Positions 1 to 6,169 of a stretch of DNA of 12,578 nt are shown here, one piece after another; the stretch's first letter is position 1; each line of letters begins with the position of its first letter. Source of the stretch: an uncultured Clostridia bacterium (lineage in GTDB: Bacteria > Bacillota > Clostridia > Oscillospirales > Ruminococcaceae); NCBI GenBank assembly GCA_947630315.1, contig CANRHA010000029.1, positions 1-12,578 on the forward strand. Direction: 5' to 3'. The notes under the pieces are model-generated. The model had not been told where the DNA came from and ran no database searches. It was given only the letters and a program-made list of their open reading frames with translations. The translations under genes were made by a program, and so were the position numbers.

Positions 1-569
1 CGTCAGCCGAACAGGGCGACGTATCGACGCTTAAGTATATTTCATCGGTTAATATCAGGATCTCCCGCGAAATTACGGGCTGCGCCGACGGCATATTTGA
101 AAAATGTTTTTCTGAGGGGCTTTGCGGGGCTATCATAATCGGACCGCCCTCGAGCGGAAAGACGACGGTTCTGCGCGATCTGACCCGCAGGCTCGGAAAC
201 GTATGGAAAATATCTCTGATAGACGAGCTTAACGAGATATCGGCTACCCATAAAAACGCCGCGCAGAACGATATCGGCTGCCTGACGGACGTTTTTGTGG
301 GATATCCGAAACACAGGGGCATAGAGACCGCCGTGCGGGTGATGTCGCCTCGGGCGGTGGTAGTAGACGAGATAGGCTCGGAAAAGGACGGCGAAGCGCT
401 TGATTTTGCCCTGCATTCGGGCGTAAGGCTTATAACGGCTGCGCATGCCTTTGATCTTGAAGACGCGATGAAAAAACCTGTTATAAAAAAGCTTATGGAT
501 CACGGCGCGTTCGATTGGGCGGCGGAGCTCAAGCCCGACCGTTCTGTAAGGGTGAGAAAAATTGATTAG
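1..569 (+). CDS. spoIIIAA: Stage III sporulation protein AA, ATPase (5' end missing)
   Basis: Reading from base 3 gives an open frame of 188 residues to the TAG at 567-569, with no start in the window, so this is the C-terminal part. The family is usually about 300 residues, so roughly 120 are missing. SpoIIIAA is a cytoplasmic ATPase related to secretion ATPases of the type II/IV kind. It is thought to power or assemble the SpoIIIA-SpoIIQ channel on the mother-cell side. Visible motifs are a Walker A loop GPPSSGKTT (bases 141-167) and a Walker B-like AVVVDEIG (354-377, acidic pair DE at 366-371). Between them is the conserved stretch with IDELNEI and a DVFVGYPKHRGIE segment typical of this family. 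It overlaps the next gene by 8 bases. The identification rests on these motifs plus the spoIIIAB-AH genes that follow in order. Confidence 0.96.
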   Translation, partial: SAEQGDVSTLKYISSVNIRISREITGCADGIFEKCFSEGLCGAIIIGPPSSGKTTVLRDLTRRLGNVWKISLIDELNEISATHKNAAQNDIGCLTDVFVGYPKHRGIETAVRVMSPRAVVVDEIGSEKDGEALDFALHSGVRLITAAHAFDLEDAMKKPVIKKLMDHGAFDWAAELKPDRSVRVRKID

Positions 570-1047
570 GCTAATGCTTTGCGCCTCGCTCTGCGCATGT
601 ACTCTGATGTCCTCAAACGAGCTTTACCGCCAAAAGCGCAAAGAGGCCGAGAGCGCTTTTATGCTTGCCGACGCCGCGGCGGTTATGACCTCGATGATAA
701 GCTACCGGGCCGAGGACGTTTATACGCTTGCAAGATGCGCCTTTGAGGATATGGACATACCCGGTGCCGAGGCGTTCTCAAAAATAGAGGGCGGGGATTT
801 TCCCGCCTTATGGAAAGCTGCCTGCCGGGGGCTTAAAGCCGACAGCGTATCCAAAAAACTTCTTGAGGGGATAGGCAGCTTTCTCGGCAGCTGCGACGCG
901 TCGTCGCAGGCGGATAGGCTCAGGGTCGTTGAAAATTCTCTGAGGGCCAGGGGCGCCGAGCTTATGAAGCGGCTTTCGGAGACAAAAAAGCTGTACGCCG
1001 CGTTGGGGATTTTATCCGGCCTCGGCGTTTCGGTGATGATAATATGA
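562..1047 (+). CDS. spoIIIAB: Stage III sporulation protein AB
   Basis: A 161-residue protein close to the usual family length of about 170. SpoIIIAB is a membrane protein related to GspF-type platform proteins of type II secretion and is thought to sit with the SpoIIIAA ATPase. There is a hydrophobic segment at the N-terminus (about residues 2-18) and another at the extreme C-terminus (about 143-161). Between them lies a helical, charged domain starting with ELYRQKRKEAE. I chose the TTG at 562 as start because AAGGGTGAG at 548-556 lies five bases upstream. An ATG four codons in (574) is the alternative. The start lies inside the end of spoIIIAA, which suggests coupled translation. The family call comes from position in the operon together with the two-helix layout. 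Confidence 0.93.
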   Translation: MIRLMLCASLCACTLMSSNELYRQKRKEAESAFMLADAAAVMTSMISYRAEDVYTLARCAFEDMDIPGAEAFSKIEGGDFPALWKAACRGLKADSVSKKLLEGIGSFLGSCDASSQADRLRVVENSLRARGAELMKRLSETKKLYAALGILSGLGVSVMII

Positions 1048-1054
1048 GGTGTTT

Positions 1055-1249
1055 ATGGACGTAACAATAGTATTTCAGATAGCCGGCCTCGGAATAATAG
1101 TAGCCGTTTTGAGCCAGCTTTTAAAGCGCGCCGAGAGAGACGAACAGGCCCTTATGATAACCATAGCCGGGCTTGTTATAGTTATGCTGATGCTTGTAAA
1201 CGAGATCTCGGAGCTTTTTGAAACGGTGCGAAGCGTTTTCGGCTTCTGA
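1055..1249 (+). CDS. spoIIIAC: Stage III sporulation protein AC
   Basis: A tiny 64-residue membrane protein with two hydrophobic helices (about residues 4-23 and 33-50) separated by a short charged loop (KRAERDEQ). This matches the family, which is about 65-70 residues and begins with a sequence like MDVxxIFQIAGxGI. I chose the ATG at 1055 because the reading GAGGTG at 1046-1051 forms its ribosome binding site and the protein then begins as the family does. A GTG two codons upstream (1049) is in frame but has no site of its own. SpoIIIAC is an integral membrane part of the SpoIIIA channel of unknown detailed role. It ends in TGATG, sharing one base with spoIIIAD. Confidence 0.93.
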   Translation: MDVTIVFQIAGLGIIVAVLSQLLKRAERDEQALMITIAGLVIVMLMLVNEISELFETVRSVFGF

Positions 1250-1638
1250 TGGAAATAGTAAAAATCGCGGCGGTATGCCTTGTGGCGGCGGTTTTGGCTA
1301 AGGTCATCCAGCCCACGAACCGCGATCTTGCGGCGGTGCTGTCGCTTTCTGCCGTCATATTCGGCGCGTTTATCGCTTTAAACGGCATCTACGAGGTCAT
1401 AACCGGCATAAGGGGAATACTCTCGGGCGCCGGCATAGCCGAATCATACATAACGCTCGCCTTTAAGGCGCTCGGGATATGCTTTATAAGCGAGCTTTGC
1501 TCTCAAAGCTGCCGCGACTGCGGCGAAACCGCCCTCGGCAGCGTTATTGATATCGCCGGAAGGACCGCCGTTGCGCTTTTATGCGTGCCGCTTTTAAGGG
1601 AATTTATAGGCGTTGTGCGCAGCGTTTTGGAAAAATGA
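1249..1638 (+). CDS. spoIIIAD: Stage III sporulation protein AD
   Basis: A 129-residue integral membrane protein, close to the family's usual length of about 130. Hydrophobic segments run at about residues 2-18, 26-50, 62-80 and 100-120. SpoIIIAC and SpoIIIAD belong to the same broad family, and both start with a helix followed by a polar loop (here KVIQPTNRDLA). The start ATG at 1249 shares its A with the stop of spoIIIAC, so it is probably translated by reinitiation; no strong ribosome binding site is seen. It overlaps spoIIIAE by four bases (ATGA, 1635-1638). A cluster of Cys residues (about 77-90, CFISELCSQSCRDC) is noticeable. I know of no role for it. Confidence 0.93.
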   Translation: MEIVKIAAVCLVAAVLAKVIQPTNRDLAAVLSLSAVIFGAFIALNGIYEVITGIRGILSGAGIAESYITLAFKALGICFISELCSQSCRDCGETALGSVIDIAGRTAVALLCVPLLREFIGVVRSVLEK

Positions 1639-2732
1639 AAAGACTTTTAACTGTATTATCTTTTATTTTTATGATATCGCTTCTGTGCGTTGATATTTCC
1701 GCCGGGTTTGACGAATACGAGGGCAGGATAAAAAGCGAACTGTCCGGCGCCGACACCTCCGACATCTCGGGCGATCTTGCAGATTTAGGCATAGACCCCG
1801 ACGATCCCGAAAGCGCCGTAAACCTTTCGCCCTCGGGGCTGATAAGTTTTGTATTCGGGATCTTCAGAAGCGCCCTTGCACGCCTGTCAAGGCTGATTCT
1901 GACTTCCGTCATCTTCGCGGCGGTGTGTAAAATCGCAACGTCTCTTTCCTTCAAGGCGGGGCTGTACGGCGAAATTTTCGTAATGCTCTGCTTTATAGCC
2001 GTCGCGCCGGAGACGGTGACGGCCTTCACTTCGGCGGTGAACGCTATGCGCAGCTGTCACGCCTTTATGCTAACATATATCCCCTCGTTTGCGGGGATAG
2101 TCGCCGCCTCGGGAAACGTCACCGCCGCAGTCTCGTATAACGCCATAGTTTTATATTTCTGCGAGGCGGCCGCGTTTTTGGCAAGCTCGGTTTTAAAGCC
2201 GATACTCTGCTGTATGCTCGTGATGTCGGTAACTCAGGCCATAAGCCCCGATCTCTACGGCCTTACAGCCGCAGTCAGAAGCGCATTAACCACAATTATC
2301 GGCTTCATCATGACGGTATTTTTGGGAGTCATAAGCCTTGAAACGATCGTTGGCAGGGGAGCGGACGGAATAGCCGTAAGGGCCGGAAAGTACGCAATAT
2401 CAAGCTTTGTTCCGATAATAGGCTACTCGCTTTCGGAATCCTACAAGGCGGTAAGCCTAAGCCTCGGCGCAATACGGACCGCGGTAGGCGTTTTCGGGAT
2501 AATCGTGCTCTTTGTGTACATGATCACGCCGATAATCCACGCGCTTGTGTATAAAATTTCGTTTCGGCTCTGCTCGTGGATATGCCGGCTTACCGGCGCG
2601 GACAGAATTGCCGCCATGATGTCGGGAATTGCAGACGTATTCGGCTTTTGCGGAACGGTCTTAACGGTGTTCATGCTTATGCTGACCGTATCCACCGGAA
2701 TGCTGATAATTCTCGGGGGTGTTATGGCGTGA
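1635..2732 (+). CDS. spoIIIAE: Stage III sporulation protein AE
   Basis: A 365-residue polytopic membrane protein; the family is usually near 400. It begins with a signal-peptide-like segment (MKRLLTVLSFIFMISLLCVDISA) followed by an acidic extracytoplasmic stretch rich in Asp and Ser (about residues 24-68). From about residue 69 onward there are several long hydrophobic helices interrupted by conserved polar turns such as SMSVTQAISPDLYG-like and ISSFVPIIGYSLSESY. This layout fits SpoIIIAE, the largest membrane part of the SpoIIIA channel. I chose the ATG at 1635, inside the stop of spoIIIAD, because it gives the signal peptide directly. The frame is open upstream to 1581, but that part lies wholly within spoIIIAD. 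It ends in TGATG, shared with spoIIIAF. Confidence 0.95.
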   Translation: MKRLLTVLSFIFMISLLCVDISAGFDEYEGRIKSELSGADTSDISGDLADLGIDPDDPESAVNLSPSGLISFVFGIFRSALARLSRLILTSVIFAAVCKIATSLSFKAGLYGEIFVMLCFIAVAPETVTAFTSAVNAMRSCHAFMLTYIPSFAGIVAASGNVTAAVSYNAIVLYFCEAAAFLASSVLKPILCCMLVMSVTQAISPDLYGLTAAVRSALTTIIGFIMTVFLGVISLETIVGRGADGIAVRAGKYAISSFVPIIGYSLSESYKAVSLSLGAIRTAVGVFGIIVLFVYMITPIIHALVYKISFRLCSWICRLTGADRIAAMMSGIADVFGFCGTVLTVFMLMLTVSTGMLIILGGVMA

Positions 2733-3199
2733 TGGACTTTTTGAAGGATCTTACGCTGACGGTATGCGTTGTATCGCTCGGCTGCGCGGTGCTTTTAATG
2801 CTTGTGCCGGATAAATTCCGCGGCGAGCTTAGGTCGGTTTTATCCCTTGCCGCCGCCGTTACTGTTTGCGCGATGCTTTTAGGCGCCGATTTTACCGAAT
2901 TTTCCGCAGATTTAGGCGATATCTCCTTTTACCCCGAGACCTCGGAGCGCGCCGAGCTTATTTGCGCCGATCTTGACGGCAGATTGAGCGCCTACGCCGA
3001 GGAAATCTTAAAAAGCGAGGGGATCGATTTCAAAAAAGTATCGGTGAGGACTACTATTGACGGACAGAACAGCATATCTATTACAGAAGTCAGCGTTGAG
3101 CTGCCGGGATATGAGCAAACCCGCGCCGACGAGGTCAGGGCGCTTATATCCGAGAAAATAGGTCCGCTGAAAATAAATATACGCTGCGAGGACGGCTGA
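2732..3199 (+). CDS. spoIIIAF: Stage III sporulation protein AF
   Basis: A 155-residue protein with two N-terminal hydrophobic helices (about residues 6-24 and 34-52) followed by a soluble domain of about 100 residues. This is the SpoIIIAF layout; Bacillus versions are longer, near 200. The soluble domain carries a helix-strand pattern (AYAEEILKSEGIDF, then VSVRTT, ISITEVSVEL and PLKINIRCE) that resembles the ring-building fold seen in SpoIIIAG and other secretion rings. That comparison is by eye only. The ATG at 2732 overlaps the stop of spoIIIAE by one base. The frame stays open upstream, but that extension lies within spoIIIAE and would add an Arg-rich non-membrane segment. The stop touches the start of spoIIIAG with no gap. 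Confidence 0.93.
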   Translation: MDFLKDLTLTVCVVSLGCAVLLMLVPDKFRGELRSVLSLAAAVTVCAMLLGADFTEFSADLGDISFYPETSERAELICADLDGRLSAYAEEILKSEGIDFKKVSVRTTIDGQNSISITEVSVELPGYEQTRADEVRALISEKIGPLKINIRCEDG

Positions 3200-3709
3200 A
3201 TGGGATTGAGCAAGATAAAAGACAGGATAACAGAATTTTTCAAAAATTCCCCGAAGGCGGGAATTTACCTCGCCGCGGCGGCGGTCTGCGCGGCGCTGCT
3301 TCTGATGTTCAGAGCGCAGAGATCGCCCGAGCTGCCTAATGAGGAACCTATAGAGCCGGAGGTCAGGGCGGTTTTGGATTACGCCGACAGCCTTGAAGAG
3401 GAACTGAAGGGCATAATCTCCGAGATACAGGGGGTAGGGGAGGCGTCGGTGATGGTCACGGTAAGCGGCAGCGAGGAAAAGGTGTTCGCCCGGGATACAT
3501 CTGGCGACAAGGAACACAAGGACGAAAAAACGGTTCTGTCCGGAAATAAGGACGCGATTTTGCAGAACATCAGATACCCCGAGGTGACGGGCGTTCTTAT
3601 TGTATGCACCGGCGGCAAAAAACCGACGGTAAAGGAAAAGGTGGTAAACGCGGTGTCAACCGTGTTGAATATACCCACAGGCAAGGTCTATGTCACAAAC
3701 AGAAAATAA
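3200..3709 (+). CDS. spoIIIAG: Stage III sporulation protein AG, ring-forming channel protein
   Basis: A 169-residue single-pass protein with a cytoplasmic N-terminal tail (about residues 1-19, including KIKDRITEFFKNSPK), one membrane helix (about 20-38), a Pro/Glu-rich spacer (about 43-54) and a domain in the intermembrane space. That domain starts DYADSLEEELKGIISEIQGVGEASVMVTV and ends with YPEVTGVLIV...VVNAVSTVLNIPTGKVYV, the alpha/beta ring-building motif of SpoIIIAG. In B. subtilis this protein forms a large ring resembling the rings of type III and flagellar secretion. The Bacillus protein is about 229 residues. The deficit here lies mostly in the insertion between VMVTVSGSEEKVF and YPEVTGVLIV. 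It follows spoIIIAF with no gap; 19 bases separate it from spoIIIAH. Confidence 0.95.
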   Translation: MGLSKIKDRITEFFKNSPKAGIYLAAAAVCAALLLMFRAQRSPELPNEEPIEPEVRAVLDYADSLEEELKGIISEIQGVGEASVMVTVSGSEEKVFARDTSGDKEHKDEKTVLSGNKDAILQNIRYPEVTGVLIVCTGGKKPTVKEKVVNAVSTVLNIPTGKVYVTNRK

Positions 3710-3715
3710 CATTCC

Positions 3716-3722
3716 AAGGAGG
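3716..3722 (+). promoter_or_regulatory. Consensus ribosome binding site of spoIIIAH
   Basis: AAGGAGG lies six bases before the ATG at 3729. It fixes that start against an in-frame ATG at 3690, which sits inside spoIIIAG and would add 13 polar residues before the natural MKRVNRSFNF start. It is the strongest site in the spoIIIA operon part of the window. Confidence 0.9.
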
Positions 3723-3728
3723 ACAACA

Positions 3729-4292
3729 ATGAAAAGAGTAAACAGAAGCTTCAATTTCAGGGTCAACAAGAAACACATCATACTGGCGTGCCTCACGCTG
3801 TTTCTCGGAATAACGGTGTACGCAAACTACCGTCTCTCCGAGAGAAAACTGCCGGCAACCGAGGTCGTCGACGGCAGCAGCATCGCCGAAAACTACGGCG
3901 AGGTACAGTATGTGAACGGCACCGAGCTCGACAGCTATTCAAGCGAGGACTACTTCGCTCAGGCAAGGCTCGACAAGCTTTCATCCCGCGACGAGGCGGT
4001 CGAGACGCTGAAAATGGTTCTTGAGGGCCAGGACATAACCGACGAGGAGATGGCCGCCTATACGATGAACGCAGTAACCCTTTCTTCGCTTATAGAGAGC
4101 GAAACCGCGGTGGAAAACCTTATTATAGCCTCGGGATATGAGGACTGCGTGGTGTATCTTGACGGTACAAACGCGAGCATCGTAGTAAAGTCCGACGGCC
4201 TCAGTTCGGCACAGGCCGCCGAGATAAAGGACATTCTTTTATCGGAAGTAGCGGTCGAAAATGAAAATATAAGAATTTTTGAGGTAAAGTAG
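3729..4292 (+). CDS. spoIIIAH: Stage III sporulation protein AH, SpoIIQ partner
   Basis: A 187-residue single-pass membrane protein; Bacillus SpoIIIAH is about 218. It has a short basic cytoplasmic tail (RSFNFRVNKKH), a membrane helix at about residues 16-33, an acidic spacer rich in Ser, Asp and Tyr (about 40-75) and a C-terminal domain from about 78. That domain has a long helix (RDEAVETLKMVLEG), then TLSSLIESETAVENLIIASG, VVYLDGTNASIVVK and a last helix and strand. This is the YscJ/FliF-like ring-building domain, which in B. subtilis binds forespore SpoIIQ across the intermembrane space. The start is set by the consensus ribosome binding site at 3716-3722. This is the last gene of the spoIIIA operon. 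No hairpin plus T-run terminator follows it. Confidence 0.95.
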   Translation: MKRVNRSFNFRVNKKHIILACLTLFLGITVYANYRLSERKLPATEVVDGSSIAENYGEVQYVNGTELDSYSSEDYFAQARLDKLSSRDEAVETLKMVLEGQDITDEEMAAYTMNAVTLSSLIESETAVENLIIASGYEDCVVYLDGTNASIVVKSDGLSSAQAAEIKDILLSEVAVENENIRIFEVK

Positions 4293-4321
4293 TTGTCTTT
4301 TCCGAAATAAGATGTTATAAT
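4293..4321 (+). promoter_or_regulatory. Sigma-A type promoter upstream of the Asp23-nusB gene cluster
   Basis: A -35 element TTGTCT (4293-4298) is followed by a 17-base spacer and a perfect -10 TATAAT (4316-4321) with an extended TG motif at 4313-4314. The -35 starts at the first base after the spoIIIAH stop codon. A start of transcription near 4328 would leave a leader of about 65 bases before the Asp23-family gene. A second TATAAT occurs at 4329-4334, but no -35 lies at the right distance. The match is by eye. It would let the housekeeping genes be expressed apart from the sporulation operon. Confidence 0.8.
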
Positions 4322-4392
4322 AACAGTGTATAATTTAGCAGGAGTCTGTATACGGCTCAGTATGTTGGAAGTATAAAAGGAGAAATCTGGTA
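4322..4392 (+). other. Leader region of the Asp23-family gene with a ribosome binding site
   Basis: This is the non-coding remainder between the promoter and the ATG at 4393. It holds AAAGGAG at 4376-4382, ten bases before the start codon, as ribosome binding site. A small inverted repeat, GAGTC (4342-4346) with GGCTC (4354-4358, one G-T wobble), encloses a seven-base loop. It is weak and has no T-run after it, so I do not call it a terminator. Nothing else is recognisable. Confidence 0.6.
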
Positions 4393-4752
4393 ATGGAAAA
4401 AGCTGTATATTCAAAAAAAGGAGCGCTGAGGGTCTCCGAAAACGTTATAGTCACGATAGTAAAGAACGCGGCGTCCGAGATAGACGGCGTTCACAGGATA
4501 GCGACAAAGGGCTTCAGCATTAAAAGTCTTCTTCAGTCGTCGTCCGACCCGAGCGATATAAAGGTATCGATGCCCGACGGCGTTTGCCAAATAGCCATGT
4601 CGATAGTTGCAAAGAGCGGCTATAACGTTGTGAACGTCTGCGAGCAGGTCCAGGAAAAGGTAAAGGCTGCCGTTCAGTCTATGACCGGCGTCACCGTTTC
4701 AAGGGTAGACGTATCTGTAGCCGACGTAGATTTCGGCGCGGAAAATAAATAA
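4393..4752 (+). CDS. Asp23/Gls24 family envelope stress response protein (YqhY-like)
   Basis: A 119-residue soluble protein of the Asp23/Gls24 (DUF322) family, at its usual length. The family pattern is visible: GALRVSENVIVTIVKNAASEIDGV near the N-terminus, a central strand region (IKVSMPDGVCQIAMSIVAKSGYNV) and the C-terminal NVCEQVQEKVKAAVQSMTGVTVSRVDVSVADVDF. Members are small, abundant cytoplasmic or membrane-associated proteins linked to cell envelope homeostasis. The B. subtilis homologue next to nusB is YqhY, genetically linked to acetyl-CoA carboxylase, but accB/accC are not here. It appears to be the first gene after the sigma-A promoter at 4293-4321. The exact biochemical role is unknown. 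Confidence 0.93.
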   Translation: MEKAVYSKKGALRVSENVIVTIVKNAASEIDGVHRIATKGFSIKSLLQSSSDPSDIKVSMPDGVCQIAMSIVAKSGYNVVNVCEQVQEKVKAAVQSMTGVTVSRVDVSVADVDFGAENK

Positions 4753-4826
4753 TAACGCAAGCAGGTCAGGCGCGGTAAAAGGCGCTTGGCCGCCGCGCGT
4801 TTATAAAAAAATAGGACGGTATAAAT
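4753..4826 (+). other. Intergenic gap with a GC-rich inverted repeat before nusB
   Basis: GCGCGG at 4770-4775 pairs exactly with CCGCGC at 4793-4798. Inside the loop, GGC (4781-4783) can pair with GCC (4789-4791), giving a two-tier hairpin with an unpaired TAAAA on one side. It is followed by TTTATAAAAAAA, which is not the T-run of an intrinsic terminator. A weak ribosome binding site AGGACGG (4812-4818) for nusB follows. The hairpin could slow transcription or shield an RNA end between the two genes. This is inference. Confidence 0.5.
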
Positions 4827-5234
4827 ATGGCTCTGACAAGACACGAGGTCCGCGAAGCGGAGTTTTTGCTTATCTACGAAAAGATGTTCCGCGATGAAAC
4901 CGTTGCCGAGCTTGTAACTCAGCATGAGACCGATTATGAGTATAAGTGCGACGAGGAAATTGAAAAAACCGCCGAGGAGGTCGTATCAAAGGCCGAGGAG
5001 CTTGACGGAATTATAGCGCAGTTCAGCACAAAGCGCGCTGTGTCAAGGATCCCTAAGGTAAACCTTGCAATACTCAGGCTTGCGGTTTTTGAGATCTTAT
5101 ACCGCGGCGAAACGGTTCCGCGCAACGCCGCCGTAAACGAGGCGGTATGCCTTGCCAAAACATACGCCCAGGAGGCCGATGTAAAGTTTGTGAACGGCGT
5201 TTTGGGATCGTTTACAAGAAGTCTTGAAAAATGA
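4827..5234 (+). CDS. nusB: Transcription antitermination factor NusB
   Basis: A 135-residue, all-helical protein at the usual NusB length of about 130-145. NusB binds boxA RNA together with NusE (ribosomal protein S10) to prevent early termination of rRNA transcripts. The N-terminus (MALTRHEVREAEFLLIYEKMF) matches the family's basic first helix and the LxxLY motif. The C-terminal half has the signature IPKVNLAILRLAVFEILY, then VPRNAAVNEAVCLAKTYAQEADVKFVNGVLG, which is diagnostic. The ATG at 4827 is the family start. It ends in ATGA shared with the next gene. The neighbours Asp23/yqhY upstream and xseA/xseB downstream are the usual ones in Firmicutes. Confidence 0.97.
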   Translation: MALTRHEVREAEFLLIYEKMFRDETVAELVTQHETDYEYKCDEEIEKTAEEVVSKAEELDGIIAQFSTKRAVSRIPKVNLAILRLAVFEILYRGETVPRNAAVNEAVCLAKTYAQEADVKFVNGVLGSFTRSLEK

Positions 5235-6169
5235 ATACTTACTTAGGCATAGACACCTCGAATTACACCACCTCCGCCGCGATTTTCAGCGGCTCGGAGA
5301 TAACCGAGAACCGCAAAATGCTCCTGCCGGTGAAATACGGCGAAAGGGGCCTGCGGCAGTCCGACGCTCTGTTTCATCACACAAAGCAGCTTCCGGCTAT
5401 TTTGGAGGATATTCTCCCCGCCGAGGGGCTGAGGGCCGTTGGGGTATCAACAAGGCCGAGAAACCTTGAAGGCTCGTATATGCCCTGCTTTCTTGCCGGC
5501 CAAGCTGCCGCAAGGAGCATAGCCGCCGCCATGGGTATCGGCATGTATGAGACCTCTCACCAGGTAGGGCATATCCTTGCCGCGCTTTATTCGTCTTCAC
5601 GGCTCGATCTTGTTTTTTCGGGCAGGCCCTTTATCGCCTTTCATGTGAGCGGCGGCACCACCGACTGCCTTTTGGTAACGCCGGGCGGCGATGAGGTAAT
5701 AAACTGCCGCGAAATAGCTTCATCTACCGATTTAAAGGCCGGTCAGGCAATAGACAGGGTGGGAGTCATGCTCGGGCTTAAGTTTCCCTGCGGCGCCGAG
5801 CTTGAAAAATTGGCGTTGAGATCGGACAAAAAATTCAATATAAAGCCCGCCATGAAGGGCGGTTCATGCTGCCTTTCGGGCGTTGAAAACATCTGCAAAA
5901 AAATGATAGACGAGGGCCGCGAAAGCTGTGATATAGCCCTTTACTGCATAAAATACATCGAATCGGCGATAATCGGCATGACCGAGCACGCCCTCGGCGA
6001 ATACGGCGATCTGCCGCTTATATACGCCGGCGGGGTCATGTCGGACGGGATAATCAAAAGCGCGATCTCAAAGCGCTACGAGGCTTATTTTGCCGAGCCG
6101 GGGCTGTCGTCTGACAATGCCTGCGGCGTTGCGATATACGCGGCAATCAAAAACGGAGATATAAAATGA
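5231..6169 (+). CDS. TsaD/Kae1-like (peptidase M22 family) protein, paralogue of unknown role
   Basis: A 312-residue protein with the ASKHA-type fold signature of the TsaD/Kae1/Qri7 family. It starts LGIDTSNYTTSAAIFSG, the phosphate-1-like loop. The metal-binding HxxxH is present as HQVGH (His110, His114). Then come VSGGTTDCLL (139-148), GQAIDRVGVMLGLKFPCGAE (171-190), CLSGVEN (214-220), AGGVMSD (266-272) and the C-terminal SSDNACGVAIYAA with Asp295 as likely third metal ligand. True TsaD makes the threonylcarbamoyl modification (t6A) of tRNA and is about 340 residues with ETSCDET, HxEGH and VSGGHT. Here these read DTSNYTT, HQVGH and VSGGTT. So this looks like the divergent second copy found near nusB and xseA in many Clostridia, not the t6A enzyme; that link is from memory. 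It overlaps both neighbours by ATGA, so translation is coupled. The function is not known to me. Confidence 0.85.
   Translation: MNTYLGIDTSNYTTSAAIFSGSEITENRKMLLPVKYGERGLRQSDALFHHTKQLPAILEDILPAEGLRAVGVSTRPRNLEGSYMPCFLAGQAAARSIAAAMGIGMYETSHQVGHILAALYSSSRLDLVFSGRPFIAFHVSGGTTDCLLVTPGGDEVINCREIASSTDLKAGQAIDRVGVMLGLKFPCGAELEKLALRSDKKFNIKPAMKGGSCCLSGVENICKKMIDEGRESCDIALYCIKYIESAIIGMTEHALGEYGDLPLIYAGGVMSDGIIKSAISKRYEAYFAEPGLSSDNACGVAIYAAIKNGDIK

Noticed and set aside
42..503. Long open frame on the - strand opposite spoIIIAA
   Set aside because: It lies wholly antisense to a conserved ATPase with Walker motifs. Its product is basic and shows no family motif, and it has no convincing ribosome binding site. 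It is a product of codon bias.
3788..4024. Small + strand open frame inside spoIIIAH
   Set aside because: It is out of frame with spoIIIAH, its product is Arg-rich and low in complexity, and it has no ribosome binding site. It is a shadow of the real gene.
4329..4334. Second TATAAT as a separate promoter
   Set aside because: No -35-like hexamer stands 16-18 bases upstream, and it falls at the probable transcription start of the better promoter.
4342..4358. Small inverted repeat as a terminator of spoIIIA
   Set aside because: The stem is only five pairs with one wobble and no T-run follows, so it is not a credible intrinsic terminator.
5224..5469. Alternative + strand open frame over the start of the Kae1-like gene
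   Set aside because: It is out of frame with the conserved protein, its product is rich in Arg, His and Gly, and it has no family match. The ATGA-coupled frame at 5231 carries the motifs.
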